From contig NC_091272.1 of NCBI RefSeq assembly GCF_042100115.1, positions 6,014,001 to 6,078,000 on the forward strand: a stretch of DNA of 64,000 nt, read 5' to 3'. Below are positions 12,591-22,865 of the stretch, piece after piece. Within the stretch, counting starts at the first letter, position 1. Each line of letters starts with the position of its first letter. The position numbers and the translations under genes were made by a program. The notes under the pieces are model-generated. The model was not told the DNA's origin and searched no databases. It worked only from the letters and a program-made list of their open reading frames with translations. The DNA is from Alternaria dauci. Taxonomy: Eukaryota > Ascomycota > Dothideomycetes > Pleosporales > Pleosporaceae.

Positions 12591-13606
12591 GGGAGGTGTA
12601 GATTTACTCTGGAAGATAGGTAATCGTAGATGGGTGGTGTTTGGCTGGTGTTTTGCTTCACGTACTTTCAGCGAGTTTGGTGTTTGGGAGGGTTTGCATA
12701 CTGGAGGATGATATTTGAAATTGAAATTCGTTTTGCCTGAAGAGCATTTTCTTGGTAACTTTCGCGGGGTACTCGTATGACTGTCGATTACATATTCATC
12801 ACATTACTCGCAGCTACGCTCCAGTTGAGGTCGCTGGAATCAAACACGGCGCTACACGAGGCTAAGGAAGAAGTAGGAAGGCCTCGCAAGTGACACGGTT
12901 GTACTGTTGATAATTGTCATGTAGTGTTGTGTTCCCTGATTGTGGCGTCTGATGTTCCGTCTTCGGCCCCTGACGATGCAGCTGTAGTTCATTGCTATAG
13001 CGCCATATGGATTCGTTTCGTCCAACGTTTCCCGTTACTGTGATTTGCCGTCCGGAGCGCTAGTCTCCGATGACCATATCTTGGGGTATCCGGGGTTGGC
13101 ACACCGTTTCTGGATCGTTGCCGGCGTGGCTATCACGCCCATCGGTCCGCCCGTCCTACTACTGGCAAGGCCTCGACTCCGGATAATACGGTCCAGAAAA
13201 AGGTACGACTACCCCCTCAAACCATCTCTCCATTGGACACTGTACGTACCAAGCCCACGTGTTTACGGCAACCTTGATCGACTTCATGCATGGAGCGACG
13301 CCGACATCCAGGTTCCAGTGCGACGGACCTGCATCTTGTATGCGCACGTCGCACGTGTGCCGCTCATTGGTGTTTTGTTATCAGAGACCGCGGGACACCA
13401 AGCTCTAAGAGGCAGTTGCCGAGAATGGGGCACGGCCATTGCCAAGGCTGCCAAGTCTCAGCCCTGGTGACTGCAGCAGTTGGGGCGGAGACGTCCGCTT
13501 TGTTTACGTGGTACATATAGTGATGACTAGCCGCCGTAATGAAGGCTGACCGTCGTGCGCGCGCCTCTCACTCTCCCATTACCCACTCCACCAGACGCCG
13601 GCGAAG
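12591..13606. other. Intergenic
   Basis: Calpain 3' UTR followed by the promoter of the 5'-nucleotidase gene. The forward frame at 13045-13470 has no recognisable domain or convincing start. No other element was seen. Confidence 0.5.
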
Positions 13607-15442
13607 ATGAAGCTCGCCACTGGATCTAGCGCGGGCCTTGTCGCGTTCTCGGCGCTGACGGCGATCGCTCAAGCGGAGGACACGCTCCACAGCAAACGCA
13701 TGGTGAAGCGAGGCATCGATGCGGACGGCAACTACAACATCTGTATGTGGGGACGTTGACTCCAGGATTGCGTCGACTAACGTGACCTAGCCTTCTTTCA
13801 CATCAACGACGTGCACGCTCATCTTGACGAGTTCAGCTCCTCCGGAACCGACTGCACACGGCCGGAGCGGGGCTGCTACGGTGGTTATGCGCGCGTCAAG
13901 ACCGTCATCGAAGAGCAACGCCCCAACTACGAGGACAGTCTTTGGCTGAATGCTGGTGATGAGTTCCAAGGCACATTGTTCTACAGCTTCTACGGCGGCG
14001 AGAAGATTGCCGAGACCTTGAACCAGCTCGAATTCGATGCCATGACTCTAGGCAACCACGAGTTCGACGGCGGCGATGCCAAGCTAGGAGAATTCCTGGT
14101 CAACCTTACGTTTCCCGTCATCAGTGCGAACGTGCATTCGCAGGATGAGAACGTCAACAAGACTGTCAAGCCTTACACTATTTTCGAAGAGCACGGCCTG
14201 GCGTTGATCGGTGTCACCGCGGAAGAGACTGGCAGCCTGAGCAACGCCGATGTTACTACGGTCTTTTCCAACACCGTTGAGGCCGTCCAGGGCGCCATTG
14301 ACGAGATCAAGGCCACTACCAACATCACCAGGATTGCTGCTCTTACGCACATTGGCTACGACAAGGACCAGGAGCTTGCCAAAGCCACCACTGGCCTCCA
14401 GCTCATCATGGGCGGCCACAGCCACACACTTCTTGGCGACATGGAAGACGCCGAGGGCACGTACCCGACCATCGTCGAGAACCAGGACGGCGACGAGGTC
14501 TTCATCGTTACCGCCTACCGCTGGGGCGAGTACGTCGGCTACATTGACGTGACATACGACCCTGAGGGCAAGATCCTCGCTTACAACGGCGCCCCGATTC
14601 ACCTTACCAATACGACCGAATAGGACGAGGACCTTCAAGAGCAGGTCGAGGAGTGGCGCATTCCGTTTGAGGAGTTCGCTGCTGAGGTTCTCGGTACCAG
14701 CGAGGTTGAGCTTGACCAGACTACCTGCCAGCAGCAAGAGTGCTTGCTCGGTGACTTCATGGCCGATGCTATGCTCTCCTACCGCAAGAACAACACCGAC
14801 GACGTTGACTTTGCTCTGATCAACGCCGGCGGCATCCGCGCTACCATCGATGAGGGTGACATTACCCGCGGCGAGGTCTTGACCTCGTTCCCTTTCGGTA
14901 ACGCCATCGTCCAGGTTGCCATTGACGGAAAGACTCTTTGGGAGTCTCTCGAGGGTATCGTGACTGGTGTCAATGTAGGCAATGGCAGGGAAGTCACTTC
15001 ATTCTTCCAGATCAGCACCGGCATCAAGGTTGAATACAACCCCGAGAACGCCAACAACACCAAGCTTATCTCTGTAACCATCAACGACGAGCCTCTCAAT
15101 AACGACACCACCTACCAGATGGTCACTCTCGATTTCATCGCTGGTGGCGGTGACAACTTCTTCGAGCCATCGACCGATTTCATCACCCTGGACACTCAGG
15201 ATGAGGTTCTTACTGCGTACATCTTGAGCCAGACCCCGGTCAACATCGAGCTTGACGGACGTATTGCGGAGGTTGACGGCCAGAGGGAAGACACCCCTGG
15301 TGGTGGCAACGGCACTAGCAACGGCACTTCACCCACGACTGGTGCGCCGCCTCAGCAGACTGCCAACGCGGCTGCCCGTCTCGGCCAAGGTGCTATTGGC
15401 GCCAGCATCTTCGGTGTTCTTGCCGGCCTGTTCATGCTCTAA
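13607..15442 (+). pseudogene. GPI-anchored 5'-nucleotidase interrupted by in-frame TAG
   Basis: Exon 1 13607-13742, intron 13743-13790 (48 bp), exon 2 13791-15442; 595 codons. A signal peptide (residues 1-22) leads into a metallophosphatase domain with FFHINDVHAH, LGNHEFDGG and IMGGHSHT metal-binding motifs. The C-terminal substrate-binding domain (about 330-520; GDFMADAML, INAGGIRATI) follows. The protein ends in a Gly/Ser/Thr-rich spacer and a hydrophobic tail typical of GPI attachment. Codon 323 (14621-14623) is TAG, exactly in the linker between the two domains. Both sides are open, in the same frame and family-like. As written, only the N-terminal half would be made, without the anchor. 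A CAG-to-TAG change is the simplest origin. Readthrough, RNA editing or a base-call error are alternatives. The family hydrolyses extracellular nucleotides to nucleoside and phosphate. Confidence 0.88.
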
Positions 15443-15966
15443 GTACGCAGTGATATGAGGGAATAATACGAGTGATGTCTATGTATGATAAGACAAACAA
15501 AACTATTTAATGAAACATGAACATACTTTGAGGTGCGTGTTATGATCCTTGCGCGTGATGACAGAACGTGACAATTGCGAGCATAATGTGATATTGCGCA
15601 ATATTAATAGTGAAAGCAAACCAAGACTGCGCATAAGACCATTACACGCATCAAAAGCTGAAAATCGCGTAACTCAGGCGTGTACTGTAGTAGCTAGAGC
15701 AGGACTTAGACCACACCACATTATCTGCACCGTGCTTTGCAAGCATTGTTTCAGCAAGAGAGCAAGTCCGATTCCGCTCGTGTTCTCGAAAGTCCCGAAG
15801 AATACAGAAGTAGGCAGACATGGAGACGAAGTGAATGGCGAAGTCACCTGGGCAACGCGTCACTTGCAAAGCGCCTTATATTTACAAAACCCTTCGGCTG
15901 CTTAGATCCCGCACAACTGTTCATATCAATAACGACGTACTCCAACTTACAATCAACTATCTCGAT
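15443..15966. other. Intergenic, AT-richer spacer
   Basis: Between the 5'-nucleotidase stop and the next ATG. The early part is AT-rich (3' UTR-like). An upstream in-frame extension of the next ORF (from 15835) lacks an ATG at its start. Nothing else was seen. Confidence 0.45.
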
Positions 15967-16692
15967 ATGTTCAACAACAAGATTAGCAGGAATAAGAGGG
16001 GGAAGATGGTAGTGTGCCTAAGTGGTCTCAACGACATCAGGCTCGGCACTCCCGCACACCCACCTACCAAGCCTCCCATTGCCGCCGCTCCTAAAAAGCT
16101 CGAACCAAGTATTACAGACTACACATTCGAACAGTACAAAGCCGCCAACCTCAACATCGACGAGCAATACGACATCATCGGCAAGATCCGCAATGAACTT
16201 CCCATCATCGACCGCGACGAAGTCGATAATACGCTCCTGCGTTCGATAGGACAGCAGTTTGAACTCGCCATTTTTCCAACATGCAAGATGATGCACGTCG
16301 ATCCTCTATCCGTGAAGCGCATGTTCGACGACCAGTTCCGCAGGGCGTACGGACCGGAGGTGGAGGCGGAGGTATTGGCGAAGCTAGGCATGTGTCGCTT
16401 GGAAGATATCGAGAAGGCTGTGACGGCAGTGAAAGCAGGAAATGTTACTAAAGAAGAAGATGTTGAACGAAGTACGGCCGATCTTGGAGAAGAGTCGAAA
16501 AGAGAGGAAGAACACGCCATTGCCCCGCCTCCGCCGAAAAAGAAAGCAAAGAGGGCGCCGCCCAATGATACACAGGCGGATCTCAAAGCTCACATCGCGA
16601 AGAGAAGGCGTGCGCACCGCGGATGCAGGATCTTGACGCTGAAATCGGTGGCTGTGTCGGAGAAGTGGGAGGCTCTGAGCAGTGCGTCGTGA
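15967..16692 (+). CDS. Hypothetical protein with Lys/Arg-rich C-terminus
   Basis: A single-exon ORF of 241 aa from the ATG at 15967; an alternative start is the Met at 16006 (MVVCLSGLND). The N-terminal 35 residues are basic, then Pro/Ala-rich. Residues about 55-160 have regular helical character (FEQYKAANLNIDEQYDIIGKI region and a second block ending KLGMCRLEDIEKAV) and are probably the folded part. The tail carries PPPKKKAKR and AKRRRAHR, which resemble nuclear signals. No known family is recognised. ORF length and composition support coding. Confidence 0.55.
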   Translation: MFNNKISRNKRGKMVVCLSGLNDIRLGTPAHPPTKPPIAAAPKKLEPSITDYTFEQYKAANLNIDEQYDIIGKIRNELPIIDRDEVDNTLLRSIGQQFELAIFPTCKMMHVDPLSVKRMFDDQFRRAYGPEVEAEVLAKLGMCRLEDIEKAVTAVKAGNVTKEEDVERSTADLGEESKREEEHAIAPPPPKKKAKRAPPNDTQADLKAHIAKRRRAHRGCRILTLKSVAVSEKWEALSSAS

Positions 16693-17251
16693 ATGGTCCG
16701 CATAAGCAGCAGAGACGCGGTATGGGGGATGTAGACAGATATATCTGCTCTACTTTTTAACTGTTGTGGCGATTGTGTTGCGGTAATTATGAGTCGCTCA
16801 TCGTCTATGGGTCATAGTAATACCATGGGTGGGATGAGGTTGAGCAGCAGAGAAAGGTGGTGATGCCTTGGTCAAAGGCTGGTTAGTCGAGTAATGTTTT
16901 GTTTTTGAGATGACGCTATGCAAGTGTGGTCTCCGTCGTCGTCTCCTGCAAATATAAAGACGGCCGTTTTTATTGAGCTGTACCCTGAAATCAAATCAAC
17001 CTTAAGACACACTGTTGCATTTCTTAGAATCTCCTAATGTAGAATACTGTGTATAACTTTAGGGTACTAAAGGTAGAATATAATTCGGAGGAAGTGAGCT
17101 CGTGTTACTGCCAAGATTGTGAACATATAGAGGCGCGCGTCATGCATGGAGCGTGCCCGTCACATCAGCAACCGCCATTCTTCATCCTCTTCACAGATTT
17201 TGCAGATCCAGAATTGAGCTCTCTATTTCCTGCCCCAAATTCTCTCACATC
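16693..17251. other. Intergenic, promoter of the DUF6604 locus
   Basis: Short, gene-free spacer with AT-rich patches. A TATAAA hexamer at 16953-16958 lies about 290 bp before the next start codon. No other feature was seen. Confidence 0.45.
16953..16958 (+). promoter_or_regulatory. Possible TATA box
   Basis: TATAAA about 290 bp upstream of the DUF6604 start codon, within gene-free DNA. The position is plausible only if the leader is long. This is a motif match, not evidence of use. Confidence 0.22.
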
Positions 17252-20040
17252 ATGCCAGGTCTCGACGAGCCATAGGTCTTCATCGCAAAGTACCAGCTGT
17301 ACAAAGCGGCCACGGAATACATTGCAGGATGGATTGCCGAAACCGCCGCGTCCATCGGCTTCGAAGTCAAAACAAATGAACAGAAACCGCACAAATCCAA
17401 ATCCAAGTCGAAAAAGGGCGGGAATAAGAGAGGCAACCAGAGGGCGACAGGTGGAGGCGGTGGCACGGTGTACAAACTAGGAGTGTCGGATTTTGTACCA
17501 ATGGCAGAAGCGATAGCCAAAGCTGGAGAACAGGCAGAGTCTTAGATCATGGTTCCCGTTGCTCTATGCAGGCATTTCAGTCGCGCCATTCAGACACGTC
17601 GGAAGGTTTCTCAGTGGTACAAGGCCAGAGTCAACAGGGATGAGAAAGGTGACTTGCGCCACGAATATTTCATCAAGGTCCTCGAGGACACGTTCGCATC
17701 CCTCAAGCCATTTCTCGGAACTGGTGGACCAGAGCCTGCACAGAACAACGCTTCCGCTACTACTTCTTCGGGCTTGGCGTCGCACAATCGCTTTGCGGAA
17801 TTGACCGTCGACGAGCTTGCAGCACTAGCCGACGAGGAAGACATTGCTGGAGACACACTCCCCAAAGTCTCCAGTGTCGTGCTTGGAGAAGCTGAGGAGG
17901 ACAAAGAAGACGACTTCTGGATTGCGGTTGCCCTCATGCTGCAGGAGCAACAGGACATGAGGGAGGTGGTACGTGAGAACTGGCAGAAGTACAAGAGCGG
18001 TGAAGTCGACTTGGCCGTGGCCGCCATGAATACAGACACTGCTATCAAACTTGCTCAGAATGGCGAGGCAAAGTTTGACCTACTAGTACCACGACCACAG
18101 AAATATCCGGTGTCGGAATATCCGGTTTGGACGCTGCCCGCTGTTCTCTTCTACAACAACCTCGAAGATATGCACCAGTGGCCTCTTGCGGAGATCGCAA
18201 AGCCTTCTACTAGGCTTGGAGTTACAGCCGATGCACAGAGTGAAGCGCACTTCGACTTCTGGCCAGTGTTCGCTGGCTTGAAGTTCTATCTCCACAAACA
18301 CATCACGAAAAAGAACTCGATCCCGCAAGTGGTTGCGAAGGACTTTGGCGATGCCAACATACACAGCCGAACATTGAGAGCAATCGAACTCGCTCAAGTC
18401 ATGTGAATCATTGCAAAAGCACCCAAGCGCCCGACGCTCCTAGACATGGTCTCTAGAGGTCTCATAGATAGGCTTAGCGAGCACACGATCCCAGTATGGC
18501 TTACATATGGTGTCCAGCTTCATTTCGATTCGCAAGACATCCTGGGCGAAAAATGTAACCGACCGCAATTTGAACCTGAATCACACAATAGGATCACTGC
18601 AAGATACTATAGACGATTGGACAGATCCAATGGTGCCAAAGACCGAGTAGGATAAATGTTACAATCCTTTCAGAGAGACATACAATAAGATAGTAAGTTG
18701 TGCCTGTCTGAAATTCATGCGAAACATGCGCTGACTTTGTATTTCCACCTCTGTAGAGTCCATGGGCCAACTACGATGGATTGGCCGAAGAATGGAAGAA
18801 GCTCGAGAAAGATCCAAAAATCACTGGACACCCCATCTTCAGGATGTTGAAGAAACAGGAATTCTACCTGTATAAGCACAGTCCTCTGCTTTGCGGCATG
18901 CTGAAGTATCACTACCTCCTCTACTGGCACGCGGCTGGCATATCCCATGAAGCAACCTCGTGTTCTATCCTTTTCATGGCCCACGTCTACATGGGCACAC
19001 AGCTGAGAGGTCCTTCCGATCCAGTGTGGCCCGACATGGAGTTTATGCTCTTCAGCCAAGATCCCCGATACGTTTTACTCAGAAGGCCGCCCCAGTCGCC
19101 TGAAGAGGCACGAACACTCTTCGATATAGCTACTGGCCAGCCCACTGCCAAGCAAGTGGGGGCGTACAGTCTTGATCGTTCGAACTTCAACGACGATTTC
19201 CTAGGCAGGCCTAAGTATGATCCGAGTACCAGGTCACGGATGTTTAGAGATGCAAGCGTGTTTGGAGAGACTGTCTACCTGCCACGCGGTGCAAGTGCCT
19301 CCTAGATCGCGAAAACACCCGGCGGAGCTTTCCATGGTAAAATCGACACCATTTCCAAGGCACTTCTTGAAGCATCATCTCCTGATGCGACCCGTGGCCG
19401 TCTCGCTCGCGCGATGCAAGCTTCTCAGGAGAAACAGGGACTGAGACTAGAATCTGTCAGCGGAAAAGACGGCCTAACTTCCGTTGCCATACTGCAGCAT
19501 TTTGCGTTCTGGCTGCAGGCTGACATGCCAGACCTTTATTTCAACGGCCCGTTGATGCAGCGGCAGTACTCGGATACATGGAAAGCCATCTACAAAGCGC
19601 TCGAGCGCGACCCGGCTTGGGGCAACTCCTTCACGGAATTTGAACAATCGGCGCAACGTGCAGCGAATGCCATCATCTCCACGTCCGTGTTGGAAGGAAA
19701 CTACCCTCGTTTCATGGACACTGCGCGCAAAGCGATGCTTGATCATCTACGGCAGCAAAACGATGGGCTAAGTTGCCAGGAGAGCGAAGTGTGCCTGACG
19801 GACATGTTGAAGTACTACAAGAGAGCCGCGAGATTGCTTACAGATGATGTGCCCCTAAGTATCGACAACCTGTACAAAGGTTGGACGGCAGCGCAGAGAC
19901 AAAAGAAGAAGAAGGAAGTTGCGGCCGCTATCGCACAGACTGAGGACACGACTGGCAATGCCGATTTACAGGAAATGTTTATGGCACAGGGGCTAAGATC
20001 GATGACGAAGGGGGCGGGCCAGGCATGCAACCCGTCGTAG
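17252..20040 (+). pseudogene. DUF6604-family protein gene with five in-frame stops and a +1 shift
   Basis: Exon 1 17252-18692, intron 18693-18756 (64 bp, GTAAGT..TGTAG), exon 2 18757-20040. The N-terminus matches DUF6604: YQLYKAATEYIAGWIAETA, a Lys-rich linker, SDFVPMAEAIA and CRHFSRAIQTRRKVSQWY, the last four segments in correct order. Interruptions are TAG 17273 (codon 8), TAG 17543 (about codon 98), TGA 18404 (about 385), TAG 18648 (about 466) and TAG 19303 (about 663). There is also one extra base in the A5 run 18549-18553. Apart from these, the frame is open, and removing one base makes the length exactly 908 codons. Codon composition stays gene-like between the stops, so decay is recent or the stops are handled in RNA. 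The function of DUF6604 proteins is unknown. The final stop at 20038 might itself be premature. Confidence 0.75.
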
Positions 20041-20423
20041 CAGGCGATGGTAGGCATTATTGCATCCTCGTCGCATTACTCATCGCGCCAATTCATGAAT
20101 CGCTGAAATATGTCGTATTGTTCAATGTTTGCACAGTCCAGGTTGTGGCGTTGTGTTGGCGGATGTTAGCAAGCATCCTGATGAGGCAGCACCCGGAGAC
20201 TAGCCATTTCGGGACGGCTGCCTGAACGCTAATATCTACTCAGGAGTAGCAGCATCTGTCTACGGATATTTGAGATGGTATAAAGACTCGCAGGAAGACT
20301 GTGTTATGACGAGAATCCACATAGCAGCTTCTCCCTACATAATCATAAGTTGTTTTCTAATCGCCTGTACATCATCATCGAAACGCACCAGTACCAACAC
20401 TCCTTCATCACGATCTCATCAGG
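20041..20423. other. Intergenic, promoter of the metallopeptidase
   Basis: A short spacer with a TATAAA near 20279 and no other visible feature. Confidence 0.45.
20279..20284 (+). promoter_or_regulatory. Possible TATA box
   Basis: TATAAA (context GGTATAAAGA) 140 bp upstream of the metallopeptidase ATG at 20424, a reasonable distance for a fungal core promoter. Motif match only. Confidence 0.35.
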
Positions 20424-22784
20424 ATGCCGCCAATCACCAGCCCTCTCAATATCACCAATCTCACAGATGGGGAAACCATTCATCAGGTAGTTTACCGCTC
20501 CTATGTTGACTGTCTACAACTAACACATACCGCAGCGCTGCCTCCTGGTCACAGGCACCTTTACACTTACCGTTGCCAAAGGCAGTTACATCCATGTCGC
20601 TACCAAGGGTGCCAACAAGGCCGAATCTTTTCCCGAGCAGACATGGCCGCTAGCAGGTGGCAACTTCAAGGCTCTTGTTATGCTCTCGCCAGGGCAGAAT
20701 ATCCTCGAATTTGCATACGTGTGCAACGACTGCCTCGAACACACCATCGAGATGAGTGTCAACTACATCCCGCTGTTGCAATATCCTCCCCTTCATCTCG
20801 CCATAATGGTTGCCTCGGATTCACCATGCCTCATTGACTGTCCACCTTCAAAGGCTGCTGGGATATCTTCGGCGCACTCAGACCTTCAAGCAGCCATCGC
20901 CAAGCTCCGCATGGCGGCTTACATGTGGCAATCGATGACCGCAGAAGACCTGCGGCTGCAAGGAGCTGGGCGTCGATCATTCAGGCTGGATGAGGAGTGG
21001 ACAGCGGACACGATCAGTCGTGACTTCATCAATGCGCAAGCTGACGGGGCTCTCGATAGCGAAGGTGCCATGCGATCAACTGCCAAAGTCAACATTGTTC
21101 GTTCTTCTAGGACCGTCAAGGAGATACGTGATAAGCAAGTCGCACAGCAGAACCCCTCCGCACGTTCCAAGAATGACCTATTCGACTACTTTCTGGATGC
21201 ACTCAAGGAGCAGGGAGGACCGTTTGCTTCTGAGGCGCGTCCCATTGTTGCTGGGTTGATCCTGGACTCCCACTACAACGTCTCGCAGAAGCTGATCCTT
21301 GGACACGCAGCTTTGGGTTGCCATAACCCCGACGGAATCTCGCTGGGCATGTTTGGTAGCCATCTGGCCTACTCATGGCCGCGTTTCTTGGAAGAAGTCA
21401 CAAGCTGTCTCACAGATGTCCGCGCACCTGGAGACAAGGTAGGCAATGACAACGGAGAGTGCGACACCATGTGGGAAGCATGTGCCATCGGCCAAGGCGC
21501 TTTCCTCCATGAAGTTGGCCACGCACTTGGATCGCCTCATCGTTCCGGCATCATGGAGCGTGGGTATGCGCAAGACTGGCCTAAGAACTTTCTTCCCAGG
21601 ACCGCGTACTCTGGCTACCTCGGAACAGAAGGCGTGCTCGTAGATCCCCGTAGCACACCCAACAACGCTCGTTGGAATCTAGCTGACGCGCTCTCCTTCC
21701 GCATGCTGCCTCACTTCCGCCTTCCAGTCGATCCCATAATCAGTGATGAAGAACGACGTGCATCGCCCGACGTCAGCGTTGAGCAGACCGATGAAGACAG
21801 CCCATCAAAGCTCGTCATCGGCTCAAGTAGCGGTATTGTACGCTTCACCTTCAACCACACAATGCCAACACAGCCCCTCGGCTGGATCCAAAACGCACCA
21901 AAGCGCATTGAGTACACCGAATCCTCTCTCGAAGAGCGCTTTGACCGATCAGAACCCCTGCATCTCAACGTCCTCGCCTACAACGGCAAGGAAACCAACG
22001 TCGGCAACGTATGGAAGCTTCTCGCCAGCAAAACATTTATCCGCATTCCCGGCTCCGATATTCGATTCTCAAAGCGCCTAGCCTTCTCCGATGAGTCTGA
22101 TGCTCCTCGGTACGAATGGGCGCAGCTTCTTCACGAGAAGGGCAAGGACGGCAAACTGTACCGCGCCGTTTCCATCGATCTCAGAGTCGGATGCATATGG
22201 GATGGAGGTGTGGTGAAGTATGCGGATGGTCATACGAGCCACTGGGGACCTATGCGTGTACGGGGCCGCAAACACCACTTCGGCGGCCACGCTTCTGAGA
22301 AGTTGCGCCTTCCCGAGGGGGTGGAGATTAGTTGCGTCGAAGTCAATTTTAGGGATGGTGTAAGGTTACATCTCAGTAACGGTACAAGCGCGGGCGAACT
22401 CAACGCGAGGGGCTACTCGAAGACCGTGAGGCTGACGCCCAGCCCCGACGAGATTATTGTGGGATTCTACGGCAAGAGTGAGAGGGGTGGAGGCTTTTGC
22501 GGCGTTGAGGAGTTTGGGATTATCACTGTGAAGAGGGATGTGGGGATTGCTGGCCTGCCGGAAAATGTGTGGGATATGAAAGAGTTGAGGAATACGAGCG
22601 GTATGGATGAAGATGAGGTATGTGAATATTGCTGTTTTACTCTTCCTTGATTTATATGGAGAAAGAAGACTAACGTGAGATGCAGGATCAAGGCCAGTAC
22701 GGCGACGATGATGGAGACGATGATGAAGATGAGGATGAAGACGACGACGAAGATGAAGAGATGGACTACGACGATGACGAGTAA
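20424..22784 (+). CDS. Metallopeptidase (YIL108W-like) with jacalin-like domain and acidic tail
   Basis: Exons 20424-20486, 20536-22617, 22686-22784; introns of 49 and 68 bp; 747 aa. The short first exon ends in phase 0 (TIHQ|RCLL). The active site is HEVGHALGSPH with zinc ligands His346, His350 and His356 and catalytic Glu347, the HExxHxxGxxH metzincin-type pattern. The family resembles the uncharacterised yeast protein YIL108W (putative peptidase family with Metallopep domain). The region about 500-680 (GCIWDGGVVKYADG, VGFYGKSERGGGFCGVEEFG) resembles a jacalin-like lectin fold. The last 33 codons form a separate exon of almost only Asp/Glu. There is no signal peptide, so an intracellular location is likely. 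Substrates are unknown. Confidence 0.88.
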
Positions 22785-22865
22785 TCTGTCTCTTATTGCT
22801 TGCATCTCTTTCCTAATAGCTTACGTATTGTTATTACAATAATATCCAACATCATAGTGGCATTC

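Noticed and set aside
14548..14640. An intron that would remove the TAG at 14621
   Set aside because: Possible GT donors upstream would delete well-conserved domain-end sequence (VTYDPEGKI region) and no branch site fits; the flanking sequence is family-like right up to the stop.
14084..14737. 217-codon minus-strand frame across the 5'-nucleotidase
   Set aside because: Antisense shadow of conserved codons; no domain.
14744..15442. Independent gene starting in the nucleotidase C-terminal half
   Set aside because: The first codon of this frame is TTG and the sequence is the continuation of the nucleotidase; coding similarity extends upstream to the TAG.
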